From: Paenarthrobacter aurescens TC1
GTDB lineage: Bacteria; Actinomycetota; Actinomycetes; Actinomycetales; Micrococcaceae
DNA length: 64,000 nucleotides
Assembly: GCA_000014925.1 (NCBI GenBank)
Contig: CP000474.1
Location: forward strand, 4,030,001-4,094,000
Reading direction: 5' to 3'
Below the pieces are notes generated by a model that saw nothing but the letters and a program-made list of their open reading frames with translations, was not told where the DNA came from and did not search any database. The translations under genes and the position numbers were made by a program. Every line of letters starts with the position of its first letter. The first letter of the stretch is position 1. Positions 44,320 to 52,479 of this stretch are shown piece after piece.

Positions 44320-45837
44320 GTGACCAACGGAACCACCACGCACACCGCCCCGGCATACGCCGGGGCGGTGTGCGCTCCCGCAGACATCAACGCGGTGTTC
44401 GCCGCCATCGACATCGGAGCCTCCTCCGGCCGCGTCATGCTCGGCCGCGTCTCCCCCTCCACAGGCGTCTCCCTCGAGACGATCCACCGCTTTCCCAACG
44501 GAGTAGTGGAGCTCGACGGCGGCCTCCACTGGGATTTTGACGCCCTGTTCGCCGAGGTGCTCAAGGGACTCACGGCGGCCGCTTCCGTGGCGGCCACGAA
44601 CGGCGAGCGCATCGTGAGCGTCGGCATCGACACCTGGGCAGTGGACTACGGCCTGGTGAACAAAGCCGGCGAACTCACCGCGCAACCCTACAGTTACCGG
44701 GACGAGCGCAGCCGGGCCACGGTGGGACGGGTCCATGCGGTCATTTCCCCGGAGAAGTTGTATGCCACCACCGGCTTGCAGTACTTGCAGTTCAACACTT
44801 TGTACCAGCTGGCGGCGGAGCCAAACCTGGACGGGGTACAGGCTCTCCTGATCCCGGACCTGATCGCGTTCCTACTCACGGGAGAGCGCCGGACCGAGGC
44901 TACCAACGCTTCCACCACGGGGCTCTTCGATGCCGTCAAGGGCGAGTGGGCCACCGGATTCTTGGATGCCTTGGGGCTCCCCCGGAGCATCTTCCCGCCG
45001 CTCATCCAGCCCGGCGAAACCGTGGGCACACTGTTGCCGGCGATCCTGAAGCAGACGGGCTTGCCCGCGGATGCCACGGTGGTGGCCGTGGGTTCCCATG
45101 ACACAGCATCAGCCGTGGCGGCCGTCCCCGCTGACGGAGACGACTTCGCCTACATCTCCTCCGGTACCTGGTCCCTGGTGGGCGTGGAGTTGGACGCCGC
45201 AGTGCTGACCGAAGCGAGCCGTAGCGCCAACTTCACCAACGAACGCGGCGTGGACGGAACCATCCGCTATCTCCGCAACGTCGGCGGCCTGTGGTTGTTG
45301 AGCGAATGCCAGCGTTACTGGGCTGCCCAGGGATTGAGCCAATCGCTTCCGGCCTTGCTTGAGGCCGCTGCTGCTCTTCCTGCTGGCGGTCCGCAGATCA
45401 ACGCCGATGATCCGGCCTTCACGGCACCCGACAACATGCCGGATCGTATCCGCGCAGCTGTGCGCAACACAGGTGCGCTGCTCCCGGACCGGCCTGCCGC
45501 CGTCGTGCGTTGCATCATGGACAGCCTTGCGGCCGGTTACGCCAGAACGCTGGCCGATGCCGAGCGGCTCACCGGTCGAAGCACCAGCGTGGTGCACATA
45601 GTTGGAGGCGGTTCCCAGAACCGGCTCCTGTGCCAGCTCACCGCAGACGCGACTGGCAAATCCGTGATCGCGGGACCTGTGGAAGCGACGGCGCAGGGCA
45701 ACGTCCTGGCGCAGGCGCGTGCTGCGGGTGTAGTCGCGGGTGGCCTAAGTGAGCTGCGCGCGCTCGTTGCGGCGGGAACGCAACTGGTGCGGTACGAATT
45801 TAGGGATGCTTTCGCGTCACAATCAGGAGGATCCTAG
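44320..45837 (+). CDS. rhaB: Rhamnulokinase
   Basis: 505 aa from GTG 44320 (AGGACC upstream). FGGY kinase: FAAIDIGASSGRVMLGRV (phosphate-1), RFPNGVVELDGGLHWDFDALF, VGIDTWAVDYGLV, YSYRDERSRATV, QFNTLYQLAAE, ISSGTWSLVGVELDA (adenosine) and VVHIVGGGSQNRLLCQLTADATG. Phosphorylates L-rhamnulose. Codons 7-18 lie in a perfect 16-bp hairpin (44339-44374), and in-frame GTGs at 44368 and 44395 would start much closer to the conserved FAAIDIG. The first 15-25 residues may therefore be leader rather than protein. Last gene of the rha operon. Confidence 0.94.
   Translation: MTNGTTTHTAPAYAGAVCAPADINAVFAAIDIGASSGRVMLGRVSPSTGVSLETIHRFPNGVVELDGGLHWDFDALFAEVLKGLTAAASVAATNGERIVSVGIDTWAVDYGLVNKAGELTAQPYSYRDERSRATVGRVHAVISPEKLYATTGLQYLQFNTLYQLAAEPNLDGVQALLIPDLIAFLLTGERRTEATNASTTGLFDAVKGEWATGFLDALGLPRSIFPPLIQPGETVGTLLPAILKQTGLPADATVVAVGSHDTASAVAAVPADGDDFAYISSGTWSLVGVELDAAVLTEASRSANFTNERGVDGTIRYLRNVGGLWLLSECQRYWAAQGLSQSLPALLEAAAALPAGGPQINADDPAFTAPDNMPDRIRAAVRNTGALLPDRPAAVVRCIMDSLAAGYARTLADAERLTGRSTSVVHIVGGGSQNRLLCQLTADATGKSVIAGPVEATAQGNVLAQARAAGVVAGGLSELRALVAAGTQLVRYEFRDAFASQSGGS
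44339..44374 (+). other. Perfect 16-bp hairpin at the 5' end of rhaB
   Basis: CGCACACCGCCCCGGC (44339-44354) and GCCGGGGCGGTGTGCG (44359-44374) with loop ATAC. It encloses the alternative GTG start at 44368 and lies 28 nt after the aldolase stop, so it may serve as an intercistronic stability or translation-control element. Confidence 0.7.
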
Positions 45838-45891
45838 TTAGAGCCGAGTCTACGACGAACAAATGTAACCGAATGGTGCCATCATAGAGCA

Positions 45892-46470
45892 ATGCACATG
45901 AACGCGGAGGCTGTTGGCCGCACTATGCGCGAGCGACGGAAAGCCCTCGGCTATACGCAACAAGCCCTGGCTGACTCCATAGGGACTTCCCGCAAGTTTG
46001 TTGTGGACCTGGAATCAGGAAAGGAAGGTGCATCCTTCGGGTTGGCCCTGAAGGCGATGCGAGTCCTCGGCCTGGAAATAACCTCCCATGAGAGCTCTTT
46101 CCATGAATTCGCGGCTGACTTTGCACGCACTCTGAACGAGGGCGACTACCACTACGCCATCCGGTTGCTGGGCGAATACACCAACTCCTCGCTCGCTGCG
46201 GGCCGGGCACTGATGCCCGCCGCCCCTTCCTTCAATGACGACGCTTACCGGGCAGCACTTGGCGCAGTCACGCTATGGGTCTCAGCAAAGACCGGCTCTC
46301 CCGCACCAAAGTGGGCGAAAAACGCCAAGGCATCGTCGCAGCCGGTTTTCCTGGCCGAGAAGCTCCATCCGATCAGTGACCGAATGAAAGACCTCATTCG
46401 TAGTGAGACTCCCGCTGAGATCGCTGCAATGAACGTATGGATCCGCGAGAGAGATTTGGCCACGGTTTGA
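45892..46470 (+). CDS. XRE-family regulator with C-terminal extension, antitoxin-like
   Basis: 192 aa. Residues about 8-65 form a Cro/C1-type HTH (MRERRKALGYTQQALADSIGTSRKFVVDLESGKEG). The C-terminal 120 residues (FARTLNEGDYHYAIRLLGEYT..., ending TPAEIAAMNVWIRERDLATV) match the extension seen in XRE proteins paired with DUF6036-type nucleotidyltransferases; that match is from memory of the family. Here the partner gene follows with a 34-nt overlap but is truncated. Likely a DNA-binding antitoxin or autorepressor. No clear ribosome site precedes the ATG. Confidence 0.82.
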   Translation: MHMNAEAVGRTMRERRKALGYTQQALADSIGTSRKFVVDLESGKEGASFGLALKAMRVLGLEITSHESSFHEFAADFARTLNEGDYHYAIRLLGEYTNSSLAAGRALMPAAPSFNDDAYRAALGAVTLWVSAKTGSPAPKWAKNAKASSQPVFLAEKLHPISDRMKDLIRSETPAEIAAMNVWIRERDLATV

Positions 46471-46871
46471 GGGTGCTCGAATTCCAACGTGCCGACGTGG
46501 ATGAAGTGGCCGCAGCCATGGAGCAGGAGTACGGGTTGCCCCCGAAGTGGCTAAACAGCAATGCAGCAGCCTTCCTCCCCGAAGAAGCGCGGTGGATCGC
46601 CGGCCCAAAGGGGACCTCATCAGCCATCCAGCTCGCCGACCTGCCCACCTTGGCTGCAATGAAGATAGCTGCGGAGAGGGCGAAAGACATTGAGGACCTT
46701 GGCCACATAGTGCTGGCACTGGGGATCGAAAAAGCCGGCGACCTCGTGCAACTCGCTTTCGAGAAATATGGCGAGCACTCTATAGCTCTCAGCGCACCAG
46801 CAGACAATTACGAAATCGTTGCTGAAGAAGCAATGGCCGCAGCCAGAGCCTTGCGTCGACCACCCAGCTAG
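46437..46871 (+). pseudogene. Truncated DUF6036-like nucleotidyltransferase (N-terminal half missing)
   Basis: The open frame gives 144 residues, recognisable only from about residue 12 onward: VLEFQRADVDEVAAAMEQEYGLPPKWLNSNAAAFLP, then ADLPTLAAMKIAAERAKDIEDLGHIVLALG. In the usual family this part follows an N-terminal half of about 60 residues with the GGxAxxL nucleotide loop and the T-x-D-(I/V)-D metal motif, which is absent here. The remaining sequence joins directly to the end of the XRE gene, suggesting an internal deletion of the toxin-like partner's catalytic half. It may still be translated as a binding partner of the XRE protein. Confidence 0.65.
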
Positions 46872-46950
46872 CCTTTCACTAGCGCTAAGAACGCGAACGT
46901 CTGGTACGTCACAGCGCCGGGTGAGGGTGCCGCGCTAAACTGATCGCATT

Positions 46951-47382
46951 ATGATCCGCACAATGTTCAAGTCCAAGATTCACCGCGCTACGGTGACCCA
47001 CGCCGACCTCCACTACGTCGGTTCGGTCACTGTCGACCTGGACCTCCTGGACGCGGCCGACATCCTTCCCGGCGAGCTCGTCTCCATTGTTGACGTGACC
47101 AACGGCGCCCGGCTGGAGACGTACACCATTGCCGGCGAGCGCGGTTCAGGCGTGATCGGGATCAACGGCGCGGCCGCCCATCTGGTACATGTGGATGACA
47201 CGGTCATCCTCATTACCTACGCAGAAATGACCACGGAAGAGGCCCGGACATACGAGCCCAGGGTGGTCCACGTGGGCAAGGACAACAAGATCCTGCAGCT
47301 CGGCAACGACCCCGCTGAGGGCCACACTCCCGGGCTCATGCGCCCTCCGCACGCACTCAGTAACGCGGCGCACCTCAGCTAA
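46951..47382 (+). CDS. panD: Aspartate 1-decarboxylase proenzyme
   Basis: 143 aa. The opening [21 protein letters not shown] and self-cleavage site YVG24-S25VTVD are diagnostic; cleavage yields the pyruvoyl group on Ser25. Later [29 protein letters not shown] completes the double-psi barrel. Decarboxylates L-aspartate to beta-alanine for pantothenate and coenzyme A. TAAACT at 46936-46941 lies 9 nt before the ATG and there is no ribosome site, so the mRNA is probably leaderless. A 20-residue C-terminal tail exceeds the core. Confidence 0.96.
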
Positions 47383-47396
47383 GGCTCCACAACAAA

Positions 47397-47436
47397 CGTT
47401 CGACGTCGGCACTCACCGGAGCGCCGACGTCGAACG
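47397..47436 (+). terminator. Terminator of panD
   Basis: Perfect 14-bp stem CGTTCGACGTCGGC (47397-47410) with 47423-47436, 12-nt loop, followed by CGTTTAC. Confidence 0.8.
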
Positions 47437-47544
47437 CGTTTACACGTCCGCATGACGGAACTCTCGGCAGAAAACGCTTACTCGGACGGCGATTCTGGCT
47501 AGGCTGGGAACCGTGATCCAACGATTCCCACACAGCGCAGCCTC

Positions 47545-48471
47545 ATGATTGGTGTCCTGTCCGGGTTCTTCGTGGTGTGGGCCATCATCCTGGTGGGCAT
47601 GTTCGTTGGACGCCGGAACATCCTTGGCGAGAATGCCCGGTCCGTCCTGAGCTCGCTGACTTTCTTCGTGGCGAGTCCGGCGCTCCTGTTCGAGACCTTG
47701 AGCAAAGCCAAACTGCATGACGTCTTTGCCGCCCCGTTGCTGGTCACAGCCGTGGGCGCTGTGGTGACGGGCTTGCTGTTTTTCCTGATTGCGAAGTTCT
47801 GGCTGAAGCGGGCCATGCCCGAAGCCCTGATGTCCTCCATGAGCTCGTCCCTGGCCAACTCCGCCAACCTTGGCATCCCGATTGCCGTGTTCGTATTGGG
47901 TGACGCGAGCTACGTGGCGCCGCTGCTGATCTTCCAGCTGGCGTTCTTCACGCCCTTGTACCTCATGGCCCTCGATGCCAGCACCAGCTCGCACCGAACA
48001 ACTCCCCTGCGCTTCCTGCTGATGATCGTGAAGAACCCCATGATCGTGGGCTCGGCGCTGGGCCTGTTGGTGGCGGGTACGGGTTTCCACGTCCCGACGC
48101 TCATCCTGGAGCCGATCCACCTGATCGGCGGTGCCGCAATTCCGGCCATGCTGATGTCCTTCGGCATGAGCCTGAACGGATCCAAGCCGTTGCGGAAGGC
48201 CTCGGGGCGGAGAGTGGATACCCTGCTGGCAAGCGGCTTCAAGCTGATTGTCCACCCCCTGATCGCATACCTGTTCGCCCGCTTCGCGCTGGGCATGGAC
48301 GGGCACGCACTCTTTGCCGTGGTGGTGACATCCGCGCTTCCCACAGCCCAGAATGTTTTCGTCGCGGCGAACCGTTACCAAGCGGGTATTACCGTGGCCA
48401 AGGACACCGTTCTCATCACCACCATCGTGGCCGTGCCGGCCATGATCGCCGTGGCGCTGCTGCTCACCTAG
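47545..48471 (+). CDS. AEC-family transporter (auxin efflux carrier type)
   Basis: 308-aa membrane protein with about ten helices: FFVVWAIILVGMFVGRRNI, SSLTFFVASPALLFETLS, SSLANSANLGIPIAVFVLGD, PLRFLLMIVKNPMIVGSALGLL, GGAAIPAMLMSFGMSL and TSALPTAQNVFVAANRY. This is the bile-acid/AEC transporter fold; bacterial members carry malate and other organic anions. No enzyme gene is attached, so the substrate is unknown. The stop lies 7 nt from that of the convergent trehalose-related gene, with no terminator between them. Confidence 0.9.
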   Translation: MIGVLSGFFVVWAIILVGMFVGRRNILGENARSVLSSLTFFVASPALLFETLSKAKLHDVFAAPLLVTAVGAVVTGLLFFLIAKFWLKRAMPEALMSSMSSSLANSANLGIPIAVFVLGDASYVAPLLIFQLAFFTPLYLMALDASTSSHRTTPLRFLLMIVKNPMIVGSALGLLVAGTGFHVPTLILEPIHLIGGAAIPAMLMSFGMSLNGSKPLRKASGRRVDTLLASGFKLIVHPLIAYLFARFALGMDGHALFAVVVTSALPTAQNVFVAANRYQAGITVAKDTVLITTIVAVPAMIAVALLLT

Positions 48472-48478
48472 CGCTGAG

Positions 48479-51115
48479 TTACTCCACGTCCGCACTCGCC
48501 AGATAGTGGTCCAAGAGCTGAGCGCAGCGGATGAAGCCCAGATGCGAGTATGCCTGCGGGTGGTTGCCCAAGTGTGTTTCCGTACCGGGATCGTACTCCT
48601 CCGGCAGCAAGCCCGTTGGCCCGAACAAGGCCACCAGCTGGTTGAACAGCTCCAAGGCATCATCCAAGCGGCCAACGGCAAGGTACGCCTCGATCAGCCA
48701 GGTGGTGCAGATGTGGAAACCGCCCTCCAAACCCGGCAGTCCGTCGTCGTACCTGTACCGGAAAACGGTGGGCCCCACACGCAATTCCCGCTCAACGGCA
48801 GTGACGGTATCCAGGAAGCGCTGGTCCTGAACATCCAGCAGGCCCGAAAGCCCAACGTGGAGGACGGCGGCGTCCAGGTCAGGGCTGTCGTACGCCACGG
48901 TGTAGGACGCGGCGGATGAATCCCAGCCTTCGCGCAGGACTTCCTCGCGGATAGTTTGGGCAGTAGGCGCCCATTCTGCATGAGGCGAACGACCGTGCAA
49001 AGCGGCAGCCTGGAGGGCCCTGTCCAGCGTGACCCAACACATGACCTTGGTGTACACATGGTGCCTGGGGGGCCTGCGTGCTTCCCAAATTCCGTGGTCG
49101 GGCTCGTGCCAACGGGCAAGCACCGCATGGGCCATCTGCTCCATGAGGAACCAGTGCTCATCGGGCAGGAACCCGCGGCGCTCGGCAAGATCATGGATCA
49201 GCTCGGCGATAGGACCGAACACATCCAGCTGCACTTGGTGGTCTGCCGCGTTGCCGATCCGGACCGGACGCGAGCCCGCATAACCGGGCAGGCTCTCCAC
49301 GATTGCCTCCGTGGACAGAGGAGAGCCGGTCACCGAGTAGAGGGGGTGCAGCCACTCGGGCCCGGGAGCATTCTGGAGGATGCCGTCCAGCCAGGCAAGG
49401 AACCCGTCAGCCTCCTGCGTGGAGCCCAACGACACCAGCGCATTCACTGTCATGGACCCGTCACGCAGCCAGCAATACCGGTAGTCCCAGTTGCGGGTTC
49501 CCCCGATGCCCTCAGGCAGCGATGTGGTGGGCGCGGCAAGCACGGCGCCGGTGGGTTCGTGGACGAGCGACTTCAGCACCAGCGCGGAGCGCCGCACCAA
49601 TGACGTTTTGATGGTGGGCAGTTGCAGTGCCTTGATCCACTCCCGGGAGGACTGCCCGACGGCGGCACGCCGGTTTGGTTCGCCGTCCGGGTCAGCGGGT
49701 GGTGGCTCGGTGTCACCGCAGCGAAGGTTCAGCACCACAGGACCGTTGTCCAGGGGAATCTCGGCGGTTGCAGTGGCGTATTTACCGTCGCTGGTGATCA
49801 TGAAGGTGACGCCTTGCGCGGAGAGGATGATCGGATCCGAGGTACCCATGATGTGGACTTCGTCGCCACGGGTCTCCATGCTGAACGGCGCGTTGGCGTA
49901 ATCAGGCCTGGGGGCAAACACCACACGCGCAGCCCCCGTTCCGGAGAGGACGCGGACCAGGCTGGTAATGCCTTCCGGCGCGGGCTCCAAGTAATCGGTC
50001 ACGGTGACATCGGCCCAGCGGGTCTCCACAATCATGGTGTTGTCCACATAACGCTGCGCCAGCACCTGTGAGGCCTTCACCGGCTCGATGCTGAAGTGGC
50101 CAGCGGGCTCACCGCCAAGAATGTGGGCAAAAATCGACCCGGAATCCGGCAAAGGATGGCTCATCCAGCACACTTTGGCGTCCGGGGTAAGCAACGCGGT
50201 GGAGCTTCCGTTGCCGATCATGGAATGCCGTTCCAGGCCTACCGCGTCTTCGCCGAACAACCATGCCCGCCGAAGTTCGAACAACAAAGCCAGCACGCGG
50301 GCAAAGGCCTCCGGGTCCGGAAGGGTATGTGCCGCCGTCGTATCCCCCGGTCCCACGTGCAGGCCAAGGTCCGGTCCGCGCAGGGTGGCGATCGCTTTTT
50401 CGTCACTCTCGGCGTCGCCGGCAAAAAGTGCGGCGCTGACGCCCAGCCGCGCACGAAGCTGCTCCAGGGCCTGGCCTTTGGCCGGTTCCTCAACGGTCAA
50501 ATCCAGCACCGTTCCATCAATGATGAAATACAGCCCGAACTCGATGGCTATCTTCTGCGAAACGAAGATCACCCGCTCCACTACCTCGGGAGTCGCCGGG
50601 CGGGTATGCACGGCAACACCCACGGGTTTGCGGACAACGCTGATGCCCTTCTCGGAAGCAACGGCTTCGGTCAACGCGGCGGCCACTTGTTGAAGCAGCT
50701 GCTCCGTGGCGAGGGAGAGCGTGTAGGCATAGCCCATGTCGAACTCCACGCCGTGGGACCCCACCAAGTGAACCTCTGCCGGCAGCCGGGACACCGCCGC
50801 CAAATCCCTCAGGGACCTACCCGAAATGATCGCGGTGTGCGTGTTGGGCAAGGCGGCCAGCGCACGGAGTGCCACAGCAGCACTGTCCAGCGGCAACGTT
50901 TCCGTGGAAACACCCTCAGCGGAGCAGAGCGTCCCGCCATAGTTGCATGCCACCAGCAGCCCGGGCACCCGGGCGAGTGCCCTGAGTTCCGAGAACAGCT
51001 CGGGCGTGATGCCATGCTGCGCGTCGGATTGGAGGACGGTCCGGAGGAGGCCAAGCGGGAGCGATTTCATCAGCAGTGCCGAGTCGGCCACTGCTTGGTT
51101 CAAGTGCGTAGGCAT
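48479..51115 (-). CDS. Trehalose-phosphatase-like / GH15 trehalase-glucoamylase fusion with defective phosphatase motif
   Basis: 878 aa; ATG 51115 with GGAAGGA upstream. Residues about 40-285 follow the OtsB/HAD fold: motif II ISGRS (96-100), Lys212, and motif IV GDAESDEKA (232-240). Motif I, however, reads C-N58-Y-G60-G-T instead of D-x-D-G-T, so the nucleophile Asp is Asn and the acid/base Asp is Gly; phosphatase activity is not expected. Residues about 290-870 are a GH15 (alpha/alpha)6 enzyme: GGTRNWDYRYCWLRDG, EPDHGIWEARRPPRHHVYTKVM and LPEEYDPGTETHLGNHPQAYSH. GH15 members of this type hydrolyse trehalose or related alpha-glucosides. Confidence 0.9.
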   Translation of the reverse strand: MPTHLNQAVADSALLMKSLPLGLLRTVLQSDAQHGITPELFSELRALARVPGLLVACNYGGTLCSAEGVSTETLPLDSAAVALRALAALPNTHTAIISGRSLRDLAAVSRLPAEVHLVGSHGVEFDMGYAYTLSLATEQLLQQVAAALTEAVASEKGISVVRKPVGVAVHTRPATPEVVERVIFVSQKIAIEFGLYFIIDGTVLDLTVEEPAKGQALEQLRARLGVSAALFAGDAESDEKAIATLRGPDLGLHVGPGDTTAAHTLPDPEAFARVLALLFELRRAWLFGEDAVGLERHSMIGNGSSTALLTPDAKVCWMSHPLPDSGSIFAHILGGEPAGHFSIEPVKASQVLAQRYVDNTMIVETRWADVTVTDYLEPAPEGITSLVRVLSGTGAARVVFAPRPDYANAPFSMETRGDEVHIMGTSDPIILSAQGVTFMITSDGKYATATAEIPLDNGPVVLNLRCGDTEPPPADPDGEPNRRAAVGQSSREWIKALQLPTIKTSLVRRSALVLKSLVHEPTGAVLAAPTTSLPEGIGGTRNWDYRYCWLRDGSMTVNALVSLGSTQEADGFLAWLDGILQNAPGPEWLHPLYSVTGSPLSTEAIVESLPGYAGSRPVRIGNAADHQVQLDVFGPIAELIHDLAERRGFLPDEHWFLMEQMAHAVLARWHEPDHGIWEARRPPRHHVYTKVMCWVTLDRALQAAALHGRSPHAEWAPTAQTIREEVLREGWDSSAASYTVAYDSPDLDAAVLHVGLSGLLDVQDQRFLDTVTAVERELRVGPTVFRYRYDDGLPGLEGGFHICTTWLIEAYLAVGRLDDALELFNQLVALFGPTGLLPEEYDPGTETHLGNHPQAYSHLGFIRCAQLLDHYLASADVE

Positions 51116-51211
51116 GGCGAATCCTTCCGAAGCGGATAGCTATAGTCTCCGCCCGGACGGTTTCGCTTGACTACCTAGTAGATTGCGAATGCGTAAAGCT
51201 TTTCCTTGGAT

Positions 51212-52201
51212 TTATGCGCTCACAAGCCCGGCAACCTCGGCCAGCAGTTCCACGGACCGCAGGCGCTCTTCGGTGCCGATGCTCTGGTGGGCCACGATCA
51301 GTTCATCAGCATCAGCGAACGCCGCAAACTCGTCGAGGTAGTCGCGCACAACATCCTTGGTACCCACGGCGGAGAACTTCATCATCTGCGCGATGTGCTG
51401 ACCCTGAGGGGAATCGAGCACCATGTCCGCTTCGTCATCGGTGAACTCGCGGCCGCCACCGAAGAACAGTGACACACGGGCCCGCTTCACTGCGAGATGG
51501 ATGGCCTGCGCCTCGGCGTTGGAGTCCGCGGCAGTAACGTTCACGCCGGCGATCACGTGCGGCTCGGACAACTGATCCGAGGGCTTGAACTCGCGGCGGT
51601 AGACGGCCACAGCATCCTGCAGAGCGGCAGGGGCAAAGTGTGAAGCGAAAGCGTAGGGAAGACCCAACTGGGCGGCCAACTGGGCGCCGAAGAGCGAGGA
51701 CCCCAGAATGTACAGCGGCACGTTGGTGCCCTTGCCCGGCGTCGCTTCAACACCTTGGATGCGGGTGGGCCCAGTGAGGTAGCCCTGCAGTTCAAGGACA
51801 TCCTGAGGGAACCTGTCCGAGGACGTGTGGTCGCGCCGCAGCGCGCGCATGGTGTTCTGGTCGCTGCCGGGAGCCCGGCCCAGGCCGAGGTCGATCCGCC
51901 CCGGATGCAGCGTTTCCAGCGTGCCGAACTGCTCAGCGATGGTCAACGGCGAGTGGTTGGGCAGCATGACACCGCCGGCCCCGAGGCGGATGGTGTTGGT
52001 GTGCGCGGCGACATGGGCGATCAGGACACTCGTAGCCGAGGACGCAATGGCGGACATGTTGTGGTGCTCGGCGTACCAAACGCGGCGGTAGCCCAGCTCT
52101 TCAGCCTTCTGCGCCATGGCCACGCTGCCCGCGAGACTTTCCGCCACCGTCTGGCCCTTCCCGATGGTTGCCAGGTCGAGGATGGAAAGAGGAACAGTCA
52201 C
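51212..52201 (-). CDS. LLM-class flavin-dependent oxidoreductase
   Basis: 329 aa from GTG 52201 with AAAGG upstream (a longer open frame has no site). Opening [45 protein letters not shown] is the YhbW/MsnO8-type luciferase-like signature; also [39 protein letters not shown]. Typical of two-component FMNH2-dependent monooxygenases; cytosolic, substrate unknown. It differs from the three luciferase-like enzymes of the 56-63 kb operon. Monocistronic, divergent from the orphan binding protein gene. Confidence 0.91.
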   Translation of the reverse strand: MTVPLSILDLATIGKGQTVAESLAGSVAMAQKAEELGYRRVWYAEHHNMSAIASSATSVLIAHVAAHTNTIRLGAGGVMLPNHSPLTIAEQFGTLETLHPGRIDLGLGRAPGSDQNTMRALRRDHTSSDRFPQDVLELQGYLTGPTRIQGVEATPGKGTNVPLYILGSSLFGAQLAAQLGLPYAFASHFAPAALQDAVAVYRREFKPSDQLSEPHVIAGVNVTAADSNAEAQAIHLAVKRARVSLFFGGGREFTDDEADMVLDSPQGQHIAQMMKFSAVGTKDVVRDYLDEFAAFADADELIVAHQSIGTEERLRSVELLAEVAGLVSA

Positions 52202-52388
52202 GGTGGAGGCCTTTCGGTACGTTTCGCGGTGCCGCACGGTTGATTGCCGGCACTCTAGCGACAACGACGGCGGCACCCGGCTTATTTCTGTGAGTTGCGT
52301 CGCGCGGTGCCTCGGCTTGTGTTTTGTGACCCTGTTCGACGCCCGATTAACTGCCGTGAACCCCTGTATCCCCGCGTTTCGGAGCACT

Positions 52389-52417
52389 TTGACCGCCTCC
52401 CACGGCTGCCGGATAGT
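52389..52417 (+). promoter_or_regulatory. Promoter of the orphan solute-binding protein
   Basis: TTGACC (52389-52394), 17-nt spacer, GATAGT (52412-52417); predicted start near 52424, leader about 56 nt with CAAGGAG before the ATG. Confidence 0.55.
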
Positions 52418-52479
52418 TGCAGCCACAAGTACGCATCAGACCTCTCTGTCCATGATCAGGACAAACCCAAGGAGAACCA

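Noticed and set aside
42221..44356. 711-codon minus-strand open frame
   Set aside because: Fully antisense to the aldolase/dehydrogenase fusion and a by-product of GC-rich third positions; no recognisable domain.
47440..48681. 413-codon minus-strand open frame
   Set aside because: Antisense of the AEC transporter; translation is His/Gln/Arg-rich without any domain.
50096..51139. 347-codon plus-strand open frame
   Set aside because: Antisense of the OtsB-GH15 fusion; no ribosome site and shadow-like composition.
52202..52479. Riboswitch or T-box leader before the orphan binding protein
   Set aside because: No conserved riboswitch core was recognised; a plain promoter at 52389-52417 explains the region.
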